Source of the DNA: Epiperipatus broadwayi
Taxonomy: Eukaryota > Onychophora > Udeonychophora > Euonychophora > Peripatidae
Assembly: GCA_028023455.1 (NCBI GenBank)
Contig: JAQFVV010012507.1
Coordinates: 2,834,901-2,898,900, forward strand
Length of the DNA stretch: 64,000 nucleotides
Reading direction: 5' to 3'
Numbering within the stretch: position 1 is the first letter of the stretch; every line of letters starts with the position of its first letter. Made by a program: the position numbers and the translations under genes. The notes under the pieces were generated by a model. It saw nothing but the letters and a program-made list of their open reading frames with translations, made no database searches and had not been told where the DNA came from. Of this stretch, positions 10,380 through 23,900 are shown piece after piece.

Positions 10380-11990
10380 ATTAAAAATTAAATTAAAACG
10401 TAATTCAATTGTAGAAATATTAACAAAAATTTTTTGTAAATTGTAAATAAACAGCTAAATTAAAAAGACGCGATTTAATGCAAATCTGGTATTAATGGCG
10501 TCGCACCCTGTAATTTTTATAATTGCCGATGAATTTACGAAAAATAATTTGAGAATTGTAGAAATATTAACAAAAAGTTTTTATAATTGACGATGAATTT
10601 ACAAAAAATAATTTGAGAATTGTAGAAATATTAACAAAAAGATTTTGTAAATTTAAAATAAACAGATAAATAAAAAACAGTTTACCGGAATAAATTATGA
10701 AAAATAATTTTCTGTATGATACAATTCAGAAATTAAAAATGAAATTAAAACATAATTCAATTGTAGACTGATAATACGTCATCGGTTGAATTATCCAGGT
10801 CACATGCTAAAAAATATTCAAAAATGAAAAATATCTGACGCAGGTCAGGCAAATACTAAAAAAAAAATGTACATGCATGCGTCAAAATATTATTCTCAAT
10901 TTTAAAATACAGCAGCGCGTAGCGCTGGAATTGGCGGGGGGGCCTTGGATGTTTTTGTCAGGCCGCAGGCCTGGCATACACGTATATCAGACATTGTATT
11001 ACTCTCATAGCTGTATGATATAATTCAGAAATTAAAAATAAAATTAAAATGTAATTCAATGTAAGTTTGAGAATTGTAGAAATATTAACAAATATTTTTT
11101 GTAAATAAGTTTGAGAATTGTAGAAATATTAACAAAAACTTTTTGTAAATTTTAAATAAACACCTAAATAAAAAAGACGCGATCTAATGCAAATCTGGTA
11201 TTAATGGCGCCGCACTTTTACATGCATTTGGTAATTTTAAAAACGTACTGCATATTGCAAAATTGATTTAAAAAATTATTTCAAATTATTTAGACATTAA
11301 AAACGTGATGTAGAAATATTAACAAAAAGTACTTTACCCGAATTAATGCGAATCTGGCATTAATGGCATCCTTGTTATCACATGCATTTTTGGTAATGTA
11401 TATTCAAAATTTGTTTTAAAAAATTATTGAAAATTATTTACACATTAAACGTAATTCAATGTAACTTTGAGAATTGTAGAAATATTAACAAATATTTTTT
11501 GTAAATAAGTTTGAGAATTGTAGAAATATTAACAAAAACTTTTTGTAAATTTTAAATAAACACCTAAATAAAAAAGACACGATCTAATGCAAATCTGGTA
11601 TTAATGGCGTCCAGAAAATGCCGCACTTTTACATGCATTTAGTAATTTTTAAAACGTACTGCATATTGCAAAATTGATTTAAAAAATTATTTCAAATTAT
11701 TTACACATTAAAAACGTAATGTAGAAATATTAACAAAAAGTTTTTGTAAATTTAAAATAAACAGATAAATAAAAAAACACTTTACCGGAGAATAAATTAT
11801 TTACACATTAAACGTAATTCAATGTAAGTTTCAGAATTGTAGAAATATTAACAAAAACTTTTTGTAAATTTAAAATAAACAGATAAATAAAAAACACTTT
11901 ACCGGAGAAGTTTGAGAATTGTAGAAATATTAACAAAAATTTTTTATAAATTTAAAATAAACAGATAAATAAAACACTTTACCCGAATTA
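10380..11990 (+). repeat. Array of a short motif (about 11 imperfect copies)
   Basis: The core attgtagaaatattaacaaa followed by a T-run, gtaaattt and aaataaacag recurs, for example near 10407, 10553, 10617, 11064, 11112, 11292, 11474, 11516, 11712, 11826 and 11917. A second motif, gcaaatctggtattaatggc, follows some copies (10480, 11190, 11590). Units are separated by variable linkers, so this is nested duplication rather than a clean satellite. Confidence 0.75.
10910..11014 (+). repeat. GC-rich stem-loop motif, copy b
   Basis: Same layout as 10166-10260 with a different stem sequence that still pairs fully: caggcc at 10959-10964 with ggcctg at 10968-10973, loop gca. Then ggcatacac and ttactctcatagctgt. 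Confidence 0.6.
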
Positions 11991-12242
11991 ACAGCTCAAA
12001 AAAGTAACTGTGATGCCGTGGATAGCAAAATCGCAATAGACAGAAAAATCAAAAAATTTCCCAGACCTCTCTACGAATTTTAAATCTCGCGGGTGAAAAA
12101 AAAAAAATTGACTCTCTGATGGATTAATCACGCCAGTCACTTGGTTACCATGACAATGTTGTCATGCAAAAAACGTCGATGTCTACCGGAAGGGAAATCG
12201 GTAAGTCAAAAACGTCATCGGTTGAATTATTCACAAGTACCG

Positions 12243-13326
12243 TAAAAACTTAACTTTTTACTGTTCTCTTCACAGCTGGACTGTTATTGCTGTTTTTTCT
12301 CAGCAACTGTCTCCAGAATCATTGCTACTCACAAGACATTGATGTCTACTGTTTTAACCTATCATCTCTATGTTATGTTTAGGAGAAATCTTGTTATTCA
12401 TTTAATCACACAATATGTCAGAAATAACAGTATTAAACTGACCAATTCAGTGTTTTTTTAACAAGAAGGTATTTCTCTTCTTTTTTCTTTTAAATAAAAA
12501 AAATTATAATCATAATTATTGAAATTCTTTGTAATTATTTTTCTTTTGTCTCAATTACACAAAAACAGCATAATCATTTAATTACATTTTAATTTTAACA
12601 ACAATGTATTTTGTTTTAGTGGATAAAAAGAAAAGAACGAACTTTAATTAATTAAAAAAACAGCATTCTTTTAAAAAAATGTGGTACCCTTTTTTTTTCT
12701 TTTAAAACTTATTTATCTTATAATTTTTTTTTTAAAAAGTTACTAACACACTAATAGATACATAAAATTACTGAATTGATAGAAAAAATTACTAATGTGA
12801 ATTTTTATTCTTTTTTTTCTATTTTTCTTTATTTCTTTCACAGCTATCCCTTAATAAACTATAAATAATCACATTCTTATTTAAAATGCTTGCAATTTTT
12901 ATGTTATGAATTAATGAATGTAATTTCAATAAGCATAATAATGGCTATTTTGAGAAAAAAACATGAAGAAATAATTATTCTCATTTCCTCCCATGTAAAT
13001 GGAAACAAAATGATTTGAAATATGTTCATCTTTTTTTTTTCATTTACATCTTAAATATAAAAATAACTACTATTCTTTTTTTTCTTTTTAAAGAAAATCT
13101 GGTATGGTGTGCACCATTTGTTTTATTCACATGGCTTTCCTTTTCTAACTTGAAGATATTAACCTCTTGGTGTTGTGCAATGCTATAAGGGCATTCAGAT
13201 AAGTCTTCTAGCCTGTGAATAACTGCAGATTGATTTTTACCATGCCTGAATTTCTTTCCTCCATTTTTTCCTGCTAATGCATATATGACTGATTTTTTTC
13301 ATAATTATTATTTTTAAGTGCGTGTG
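12243..13326. other. A+T-rich spacer
   Basis: No gene or element recognised; long T- and A-runs. Confidence 0.5.
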
Positions 13327-14775
13327 CAACCTTTGCAGAAGTTTTGAAGTATTATTTCCAAAAACAACTACATCATCTGCAAAATCTAGTTGATATAAAT
13401 AATCATTTATTTTTACTTACTTAACCTCTCATTTTATTCCACTAAATACTTCTTATAAAACTGCTATAAAAAGTTTTGGAGATATGGAATCCCCTTCTCA
13501 TATATGTTTTTCAGTATTATTTTTTTTAATAACACCATATAATGTAATCATTGTTGACATTTGCAAATATTTTTCAGAATATGATGATATCCCAGTTTAT
13601 GTCTTGATTGTCTAAAGTTTAATAATCATTGAAATAATTACAGAAGCAAATGCATTTTTATAATCTACAAATCCAATGCATAGTGACAACTTCTATCTGT
13701 TTGTTCATTCTATAACTTCTTTCAACACTTGGATGTAATCTATTATGCTAAAACCACTTTTAACTGCAATTTGTTCTTTGGATTGGTTAGAATTCAAAAT
13801 TTTCAATAGATTTTCTATAAAACTGATAGAAAACTGAGATGTCTATAATTTCTAATATCTTCTTTATCACATTTTTAATAATCAATATTATTATTACATT
13901 CATCCAATCATTTGGTACATCTCTAACATTTAGTCATTTGGTGTGCAACTTTATTATCAGTGTTTATATTTCTTTGTCTGCTTTTTTTTAAAAAAAATAA
14001 TAATTCCATCACTTCCTGAAATATATATCTCAGGTTTTTATTTAAAACATTTGATCAATTCAAAAAATTTAAAAATTGTAGGGGATACTTTAGGTTGTTT
14101 TTTTTTTTGTTCTTTATTACTATATAATTCTTTATAGAACTCTTCCACATGTTTTATGTTATCCCTCTTCTTCATAATTGTTCATCTTTTTTCTAATTGT
14201 TGAAATAGTTTTTCCTATCAATATCAAGTTATTTTACACTTTTTAGATTTATATTCTCTTTTATAGTTTCCTTTCCAATTCACTGTTATATTTTTTAAAT
14301 TATTATTAAATTTTTGTACTATTTTGTAAAACGTTAGATATTCAATTTTTCTTAATGGATTAATTTAAAATGTTTTCCTATTTCTTCTTTTCTTCATGCA
14401 TTTTCTTATCCATCATAAAATTCTAAAGAGAGTATCAGTTCTCTTGTTATGATTTTGATCACATTTTCAAACCATCAGTTAGTTGTCTTGTTATTGATTT
14501 TAATCATGTTTTTAAACCATCTTCAAAATCCATTAATAATTTTAAATGATTTAGTTCTAATTTAAATTCATTGGAGCATTGCTAAAGATTAGAAATATAA
14601 ACTATTAATATGGTTCATAATAATTTTAGTTTCTTTAGCTTTGTATTAATATGTATTATACATCTCACTAATTGATATCCAATTTATTTAGAACATTACA
14701 ATCTTTGAAATACATATTTTCTAATATCAAAATATAATCCAATTCTGCTACACTGTCATATAAGTATTTCACTTT
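13327..14775 (-). pseudogene. Decayed internal RTE fragment (copy 5)
   Basis: Minus-strand remnant collinear with copy 1 positions of about 715-2240. It begins in the catalytic ADD region (acatcatctgcaaaatct on the plus strand) and runs back through the RT domain into the end of the endonuclease domain (ccaattctgct). Both ends of the element are missing, and stops and indels are frequent. Divergence is comparable to copy 4. Confidence 0.75.
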
Positions 14776-14856
14776 TATTATTAAAAGGAGTTTGCCTTGA
14801 CAGCAGTTTGAGATTGTTATCTATATTGGATTGATTAAGTGTTGACTGTTTTCTAA

Positions 14857-14901
<45 letters not shown>

Positions 14902-16061
14902 CATTTTTCTTTGAATGTATATATGATAATATATTTCATTCAATGTTTACCATTTTTAATTTATCAAGATTTATTAATGACACATTGGCCTTTTTTTTTT
15001 CAGTACCTCCTATTATGAATTTGTCTAATAGAAAAAAATAATCAAGAAGTAAAGTTGTGTTTATGTCTGTCATCACATTATTATTATAAGATATTTTTAT
15101 GACTATTATCAGCCTTGTAAGACCCGTGAGAGTAGTGTAATGACAGATAAGCTGACTTTATTCTTTACTTAATTATTTTTTACAGAATAATCATATAAAA
15201 TACAATATAAATTACATTTTGTCTAATACATTTTCAGTATAGAGCAACATAATAATGACTATTATAAGTTACACCCAAAGTTTGCTTTAAAATGCACTAA
15301 CTTTTTAAAAACATTTTATATTTTTTAATAATTACATAATCGTACAATATTCGATCTTTTGTTTATAACATTCTCATAACTAGCACTGTACTGTGTTTCT
15401 ATTATCTTTTGCTGCCAGTAGCCTTGTTCTACACAAACAATTTTATTTTTTTCAGATGAAAAATGCGCCTATGCAAACATATATACTGAATGTTTCTTAG
15501 GCCTATTATATAAATATTTTAGTTACCTAATTCTCAATATATTAGCTTGGGATTAACTGTAATATATAATAAAACATCCTATGCCATTGCTTTCAAAACT
15601 TATATTATTTGTGAAAATTCTTATTTATCAATTTTACTTTTTGTGTTATTTATGATTCTATTAAAATTAGTTGGCTTTCTAAAGCCTATAATAAAAATTT
15701 TGATTATAATTTTTTATTTTTTTTATTGTAATAGCATGAATATATATGGCGTAGAAACCTAAGGCCTATTATTTTTTGTACTTGATAATATTTCATCTGA
15801 TTTTATAATTAAAAGGTTTAATTACTTTCAAAAGATTTATTCTCTATATCAGATTTTCATTTGATCTTTCACATAAATGTCTCTACTAAGATGTGGTAGT
15901 TCCAATTTTGAAACTTAAAATCAGAAAATTTATATGTCATTGGGATCTGAATTTGTGGTGTATAGTATTCCTAATCTCAATTGACTTAATAACCATTTTG
16001 TTATCTAAAAAGTTTTATTACCAAATATTTTAAACTTTCAGTATGATCTTCATTTTCTATA
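14776..16061. other. A+T-rich spacer with (TA)n
   Basis: No gene seen. A (TA)n run at about 14857-14899 is flanked by aatgat and atcatt, a short palindromic frame. A 71-codon frame at 15547-15762 has no recognisable domain and is taken as chance. Confidence 0.5.
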
Positions 16062-16069
16062 GTCTATAG

Positions 16070-16539
16070 CAGGGGTGTCCAACAAGTCAATCGTGATCCA
16101 CCGGTCAATCGCAAAGCCATTTTTGTTTGATCATGGGGTCCAATCTGCCAAGAGCTGTCGGGTAATGAGTGAAACAAATTAAGTCAAGATTTTCAAGTTT
16201 TTTTATTATTTTTGTTTTTGTTCTAATTTTTTTTCCAATTCTGAATAGGTGGAGTCCACTAAAAGTCGTATCACTATTGAAAATAATATTTTTAATCTTA
16301 ATTTAATGTAGCTAATTTGAATTAATAAATATTGTTAATGATTACTCATGTTGCTTTAATTCCCCCGGACCTGAGTTTTTTGGCCGTTAAATAATTATTT
16401 TTTACTAAGTAGATATATAAAAAGTGATATGTATTTCACACCTCTCTCCACTTAGACTACACCTATGACAACAAGTCGATCGCAAATCATTTTTAAAATA
16501 AAAAGTAGATCTTATGAACACAAAAGTTGGCCATCCCTG
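16070..16539. mobile_element. hAT-type MITE
   Basis: 470 bp starting CAGGGGTGTCCAACAAG and ending AGTTGGCCATCCCTG, an imperfect inverted terminal repeat of the CAGGGGTG type common in hAT elements. An exact 8-bp target duplication GTCTATAG lies at 16062-16069 and 16540-16547, as expected for hAT insertion. No coding frame, so it depended on a transposase made elsewhere. Confidence 0.85.
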
Positions 16540-16547
16540 GTCTATAG

Positions 16548-17787
16548 TAACATCTGATACCACATATAATTTTTTATAAGTGTCTGCTGAAACTGCAAAA
16601 ATACATCATCAATAAATTTTTATAAATCAAATTTCCATCTTTCTCAAAACTGGCAGCATTATATTGTTTTCTATCTCTGCAGGCATTAAGTTATATATAA
16701 TACCACTATTTGGAAACATCAGTCAAGAGCCTTTCATTCTATAATATTCATTACTGAACATAGCTGGAATATCATTGTTGATACAATTTAACAAATTAAT
16801 AATGAAATGACTCTTCTGTTTATCAAAACAGCTTCATGCAAGTAGATCTTTAATTATATTAATTGACTTATTCCAGGAGTTTGTCTTATGTTAATTTGTA
16901 GTCTTTTTAGCAGTTTTAATTGAATTAATGAAATCAAAGGATGACCTAAAAGTATATTTAAAACCAAACTTATTTTGAAGATATTTCACAATAACTCCCA
17001 TTTATAATGATATGATCCTTCAAAGTTTTTCATTAAGCATAAGGGATAAGTTACTTTATGTAACAATATTGCAGAAAATACATGAAATATCGTAGTTGAT
17101 GAGTGCATATTGAAATAACTAATTCTCTTATTAGCATTACTAATATGATTTTTTTCAAAACTGTATTAATAAATTGGTCTTTCATCATTTTAATATTATA
17201 TGAAACGATTATTTTTCAAGTAATAACTCATTTATTATTATTGTGTGTGTGTGTGTTATTTAATGTAAATAAAATTTGAATTTATTTGGCCTTCATATTT
17301 ATTTATTTATTTTATAAGTTATATCATTCATTTATTTGTCACATATTAAGGATATAAACTGCTAACATATATATTCAATTTTGTTTTAACCTGAATTATT
17401 TGAATAAACATTTATTTACAAGATTGATTAGAATACATATTTAACCATAGTATGCTTACAGAAATTTGGACTATATTATTGTATACATTTGGAAAAATAT
17501 TTATTAAAAAATAAGAAACGTAAACGTAGACTTATTTAAATAAAATACTAATTTTCTACTTCATCTTTGAGAAGTTAAGTAATTTAAATTGCGCTTTACG
17601 CAATTTAGTTATTCTAGATATGTTTATGTTTAGTTATCATTTATATTATTTATTTATTGAATGTTGTTTGCATTCAATAAAATATCTCTTGTCTCTGAAT
17701 TACATTCATGATTGTGTTCTGTATAGATAATCCATATTTATCACATCTCATGGCTCTAATAAATTTTAGCATTTGACACATTTGACA
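16548..17787. other. A+T-rich spacer
   Basis: No gene recognised. Holds a short (GT)n run near 17243-17256. Confidence 0.5.
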
Positions 17788-18326
17788 ATTATCTTCAACC
17801 ATTATCAATCCACTGCAGGATGAAGGTCTCTCCAAGTTTAATCCATCCTCTCTGATCTTTAGCTTCTCTTCTCCACACCACCCCTGCACACTGTCTTATT
17901 TCATCCATCCATCTCACATGTTGTCTCTTTCTGGGTCTTTTACAATTTCTTGGAATCCAGTTTCAAATTTCAATTGTCCATCTATTATCATTTCTTCTAG
18001 CAATATGTCCAGCCCATCACCACTTCAATCTTTTAATTTTTTCAATGAGGTCAGTAACACCTGTTTCTCTCTTACCCATACATTGCATTTTCGATCTCTT
18101 CTTGTTACTCCCAGCATACATCTCTCCATACTTCTTTGAGTGGTCTGAAGTCACTGTATTGCTCTTCTATTAAGTGTCCAAGTCTCCAATCCATAAGTAA
18201 GAACTACTAAAACACATTTATTAAAAACCTTCTTTTTCAAACACATAGGCATATTTTCTTTTAGTATCAAGTTATTTCTACCAAAAGCACTCCAACCAAG
18301 TTTAATTCTATGATTAATTTCCTTCA

Positions 18327-18980
18327 TTATGTTTCCATCTGTATTAATAATCTGACCAAGTATTTGTAACTGTTAACTTTTTCTAATTCATCATAATCAA
18401 TCTTTATTTTCATATTTTGAGCAAATCGATTAAACATTACTTTAGTCTTTTTAACATTTATCTTTAGTCCTACTTGCCTACTTTCATCTGTTAACTCCTG
18501 CAACATTTCCTGCAGCTCTGAAGCATTATTTGCAAAAACAATTACATCATCTGTAAAATATAAATGACTTAAATAATCTCCATTTACTTTCACTCCTTTA
18601 GTTTCCCATTTTAATCCACAAAATACTTCTTGCAGCACTGCTGTAAAAAGTTTTGGAGATATGGAGTCACCTTGTCTTACATCTTTCTCACTGTTGACTT
18701 TTCCAGTATCATGATGTAATCTAATTGTTGCTGTTGCATTTTTATAAATATTCTTTAAAATATGACAATATCCTGGATCTATACCTTGATGATCCAATGC
18801 TTTAATGACTGAAGAAATGTTTATAGAATCAAATGCCTTTTCATAATCTACAAATCCTAAGCATAATGGCAACTCATATTCATTTGTCCTTTCTATAACT
18901 TCTCTCAATACCTGGATATGATCTACTGTACTAAAATCACTTTTAAATCTAGCTTGTTCTCTTGGTTGATGGAAATTCAA
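18327..18980 (-). pseudogene. RTE reverse transcriptase fragment, copy 2
   Basis: 217 codons with FVDYEKAFD and RQGDSISP, and the catalytic box as FTDD, as in copy 1. Upstream, near 19205, about 107 bp present in copies 1 and 3 are missing, removing part of the RT N-terminal region; a further deletion of about 24 bp lies near 19388. The C-terminal region continues in other frames to about 17800. Confidence 0.8.
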
Positions 18981-19604
18981 TGTTCTCTGTAGACGAGTTG
19001 TAATTATCTTGGTAAAAATTTTATATAAAACTGATAAAAGACTGATAGGTCTGTAATTTCTAATATCTTCTTTATCACCTTTTTTAAATATTAATATTAT
19101 TACTGCATTCTTCCAACCATCTGGTACATCTTTATCATTTAGACATTTGGTATATAACTTTGCTAAAAAAAAAAATCCTATTTCTTCACCTGCTTCTTTT
19201 AAAACATCAAGGAGGTACTTGTTCTTTATTACTATATAATTCTTGATAAAAATCTTCTACCAATTTCATGATGTCATCTCTCTTTTTAGTAATAATTCCA
19301 TTTTTTTTCTTATTGCAGATATAAATTTTCTACCAATACCAAAATATTGTTTAACATTCTTGAGACTTTTATTTTCTTCTACAGCTTTTTCTTATATCAT
19401 TTTCAACTCTTTTCTGCACCATTTTACAAAATTCAAGATATTCAACCCTTTTAATGCATCATTTTTGTATATCTTCATATTCCTTCTTTTCTTCATAAAT
19501 TCTCTAGTCTCAGTAGAAATTTTATTGGTCAGTTTCTGCTTTTTTTTACCAGCTATCTGTTGCAGTTTTTAAAAGTGTATCAGTTATTTTCATATTAATT
19601 TCAT

Positions 19605-19859
19605 TCAAATCTGAATCATGTCAAAATCTACTAATACTTGAAACCAATTTGTAAGTTCTAATTTAAATTCATTAGAGTGTTTCTGAAGATTGGGAATATC
19701 AACTGTAAATATTGTTTTTCTTAATAATTTTTGTCTCTCTAGTTTTACATTAACATGTATCTTACCCCTTACTAATCGATGATCACTTCCTGTGTTAAAT
19801 TTATTAAGAACATTACAATATTGAAATATGTATTTCCTGTAAGTCAAAATATAATCCAA
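19605..19859 (-). pseudogene. RTE endonuclease C-terminal fragment, copy 2
   Basis: 84 codons beginning at MDYILTYRKYIFQ, including GSDHRLVRGK, the terminal catalytic Asp-His of the endonuclease. Ends by frameshift at FDMIQI, where copy 1 reads FEHDSDLNE. Confidence 0.7.
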
Positions 19860-19943
19860 TTCTGCTGTACCTTCATTTGGATGCTTCCATGTCCATTTCC
19901 TTTTAACATTTTTCTAAAAAAAAGAATTCATAATATAAAGTTT

Positions 19944-20615
19944 TTATTTTTCTGCAAACTCCGCAAGTCTATGTCCTCTCTCATTTCTATTACCATAACC
20001 AAAATTGCCTACAGCACTTTCATCTTTCATTTGTTTACCAATTCTAGCAATAAAGTCTCCCATAACAATTTTAAAATGTTGTTTACTCTGATCAAAAGCC
20101 TTTTGTACATCCATATAAAAATCTTCTACTACTTTATTACTATGAGAACTTGTTGGGACATAAACCTGAATTATCTGCATTTGGTATCTGCTATTAAGTT
20201 GTATAACTAATCTTGCAACTCTGTCTGATACACCATCAAACTCCACAATATTGTTCTTCCACTTTTTATTTATAATGAATCCTACTCCACTTGTATTTCC
20301 AATATTTTTGCCTTTATAATAGAGTATATGTCCACTTTTTAAATCAATTGTCTCTTCACCTTTTCTTCTAACTTCACAAAGTCCAATAATGTCCCATTTA
20401 ATATAAGACTGTTCTTTTAATTCTTGCAATCTTCCTTTACTTGAAAGTGATCTGCAGTTGTAAGTACCTAAATAAAAAGTCATCATCAAATGGCAGCCTG
20501 GGTCCGCGATCAGGGGATTCTTAGCACCCTCCACCTTCAGCCACCAACTGCTGCCTTGGTTGGTGACTTTACAGCCTCCTGGGAATAAGGGCCATGCTTT
20601 ATTTTTGTCTGCCAT
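19944..20615 (-). pseudogene. RTE endonuclease domain fragment, copy 2
   Basis: 223 codons starting at the family start (MADKNKAWPL). Retains the Asn and Glu motifs (TYN, CEVRR). The conserved GDFN reads GDFI, so the catalytic-loop Asn is replaced by Ile. The frame breaks in the stretch matching FAEKEKLYIMN. The rest of the endonuclease, with GSDH, continues in a different frame at 19605-19859. Confidence 0.8.
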
Positions 20616-20941
20616 AATTGTATATATGTTTGGAAAAATATTTATTATTTACACAAACATTCATTCTGCCTTATCAGGCACTGAGAAGAAAGACCGTGGT
20701 GTTTCTTGATCTTAAATTCAGAGCTAAAAAGCCAATAAACTCACCACACTGGCTAATGTGTGTTGGTGAGTAGCCCATACATGTTCATATACTATATGAA
20801 TAATCACATAGTAATAATAGCTGCAATGACAAGAATATATGGAGTGGACATTAGGAATTTGCCCTGCTCAGTTCCTTTAAGGCCTCCAAGAGGAATCAAA
20901 GGATCTCCTTTCAGTTAATAGCAAACTCCTTTCTGCAGCCA

Positions 20942-23900
20942 TGTAGGCTAGCTTAATAACTTATTAGTAGCATAACCACCCATGCACCATTACAATGTTT
21001 GACTTTCCTAATACATGGCTTAAGGATATATAATTGTCAATACTCTTGCTTATTAATAATATAACCGGACCATCTTACCTATTACAATATATATATATCA
21101 TTATAAGGGACTTATCTCAGACTTTCGATGTTCCTACAACTATCCAATCCATCCTATACAACTGATACACCTGACTACATACATGTGAAAAACATGAATG
21201 ATGTCCAGTTTACATATTTTATGCTGAACCTGTACTCATCAGTTGGTCCAGATCACCATCTCCCACACTTATGTACAATCAGTGCTCAGTTTACATTAAG
21301 ATATCAAATCTTCATGCTTTAATGGACAAGCTTCAATCTTCTCCACCTTCCAAGTTTTTAGCCATCTATATCATTGATTAGTGATGGTTAGCATGAAATA
21401 AGTATATTGAAGATTATTGTGATTCTGTGTAACAGTTGTATAGATTGGAATGGATAGCTGTAGGGAATTGGAAAGTCTGAGTTCAAGTCCATTATAATTA
21501 CATTAAGTTTAGTATAGAAAATATATTATGTATTTAAATATTATATATAAATTAAGTAATGCATTTGTTAAATCTCTGTAAGCAATCAAATCTTTCAGAT
21601 TTGTAAAGCATTTTTTTACATCTTGTTATAAATCCTAAATTATCTCATAATGTAAAGTTTTTCAAACCAATCTATCTCATTATATGTGCTTTGTATAGGA
21701 AACCTTTATTTGTCAGATAAACTAAAAACTTGAAACATCTAAACAAGCACATAAAACGGATAGACTTTTGGTTCTTCTTTACAATCAATTTAATTTTGGA
21801 TCTCGAATATTTTATTAGTTGTTCATATATATATATATGGATTTTTTCCATTAATGCATCAATTTTTATCTCATAATGGAATAATTTATATCATTAAAAA
21901 ATAAAAATATGACATTGTAAGGAATATATATATATATATATATATATAAGCTGACTAATGCACTTGATAACTATCTGTAATCAATCAAAGGATTCAGATT
22001 TGGGTGAGATCTAAAGGTGTTTGTGAATCTTTAATTCTTTGAGAGCTTAATACAGATTCAGATTTTTAAATTGCTGTTGTTTTTTTTTACTCTGTAAATT
22101 GATTGCCAATGGAGTGTTCAGAATAAAGTAATTATATATTTATCTTAATCAGTGGAAAATACTTTATATTTGTAATTTTTACTTGACTTAATGCATTTAG
22201 TGTATTTAGATAGGGACTAAGTAATGTGTAGTACCCACCTCCCCGTGTTTATTTAGTTTTTCTGAGTGTATATTGAATTTAATTTATTTTTTTTATCTTC
22301 ATTGCAATTATTATTAGATTTATGCATGCCAATTTTATGAATTATTTAACAATTTTCACTCTGATTAGATTATTCTTTGCTGTTGTTTTCAGACATAGAT
22401 TGGTGAACATTTTCTATTAATGGTATATTGACGCTTGACAACTTATTTAATTAAAATGCTTTTTGCTTTTGTTCTTAAAATTACTTCTAAATGGGTGGTT
22501 ACTTGTAAAAAAGAATACATTTCGGTTTTTTCCAAATTTCATTTACATATTATCGTGATCGATTCATCATTTAATTTTATATTTAGGTTTATAATCTTTA
22601 ATTTGGAAGTTTCCCGTTCAATATTTTTAAGTGAATAGAATAGTTGTTTGGCTAAAATGTAAGTCTGAGATTTTATTATTTTGAGAGTTAAATATTTTAT
22701 GACTTTCAACTAAATCTTTTTTTGATTTGTTTTTTTTTTTTTTTCAGTTTAATTTTTTTTTTTGTTACGAATAATCCTTTTATTTATCCCCCCCCCCCCA
22801 AGTTCTAACATTTGCCGAACATAATTTCGGATGCTTTTTTGTTTTTGTTTTTATTATTTTTAATTTTAACTTACTTTGACATCTTTTTTAACTGCGATTT
22901 ATAGTTTATTCATTTTGCTTCAACTAGAACACTGATTTTAAATGATAATGAAATCGAAAGAAAAAGAAAAAAGCTATATATGTATAGAAAAAGAAGGTTG
23001 CTTTTTTTTTTTTTCTAAGCAAGTTTAAATACTTATTTTTGGAGTATGTAGTAAACAAATCAAAATTTAATTCTGACAAAAAATGACATAAATGTTTTTA
23101 AAAATCAAATAAAGTAGCTGAGTAGGTTGTTTTCTTGTATTGATTTTTTCTCTCTTCTCTTTCAGATTTGATGGTTGGTTAGTGGGTTTTTTTTTATTTT
23201 ACCATATTTTTTTCTCTTTTTTATCAGTCATTTTCTGGTTTTATTCTCATCTCCAGAGACGCTGCCACTCTTTAGATGATAATAAACTGTAACAGAGCAT
23301 GCTCAATGGATTTTGCATTTGAATGCTTTTCTCATCAAGATTCTCACTTGGCATAAAATAAACTCTGAAAAATGACAGATTATTTGGAAGAAAAAAATTG
23401 TAAAATGAATATTAATAACTAAATAGTATCTCATTTAACGCTTTAACTGAAATATTATTTATTTCAGATATAAAACTATTTTAATTAATATAATATTACA
23501 GCTTTTAAAAAATGACAGGTATTTATCATACACATACACACTTTTTATTAGATGTATTTTATTAAAAAAGAGTACTAGTAAGTAAATGATATTTGATTAT
23601 AAAGACACAACAGCCACACATAAATGAGTATAACCGCTACTACTCCAAGAAAAGAAAAGGAAGAATGACTTTTATAACGACTATACAAACCAATCTGTTA
23701 ATTACGTTCACATTTAAATAATGTTGATCCACTTTTTTGTTTGTTATTTTGCAATGCTGATCTTATATTTTTTCAGCAGCAAACTTTTCTTTCTGAAATA
23801 TTTCCACATCACGTCTAATTGTAGTTCTTCAACGTGTTCTAGTCTCTGTCATATCTGTCTAATCGAAGCAGATAATATCACACTTCGTTAAAATGTCTTT

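Larger units (their letters stand above)
9721..12242. mobile_element. Composite repeat block with 31-bp terminal inverted repeats
   Basis: The ends 9721-9751 and 12212-12242 are inverted copies with 2 mismatches in 31 bases, each starting CGGTACTTGTG from the outside. A possible 5-bp target duplication TAAAA lies at 9715-9719 (one base from the end) and 12243-12247. The interior is non-coding: a 184-bp fold-back at the left, two roughly 0.9-kb homologous segments starting near 9905 and 10775, many copies of a short motif, and a GC-rich stem-loop motif twice. No transposase is visible. It may be a non-autonomous DNA transposon or a Helitron-like element with a tandem-repeat core; superfamily not settled. 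Confidence 0.6.
17788..20941 (-). mobile_element. RTE-type LINE, copy 2 (near full length, broken)
   Basis: Minus-strand element closely similar to copy 1 throughout, from 5' UTR (20941-20616) to a C-terminus ending FILQWIDNG just before the tail. The tail lacks the (ATG)n run of copies 1 and 3. I found no convincing target duplication. The protein is cut into pieces by several indels. Confidence 0.85.

Noticed and set aside
10380-11990. CRISPR-like array
   Set aside because: Spacing is irregular, repeats are imperfect and nested, and the context is eukaryotic transposon DNA.
17788-20941. Target duplication for RTE copy 2
   Set aside because: A weak resemblance between both flanks (taataa...ttagca) needs several gaps, so it is not claimed.
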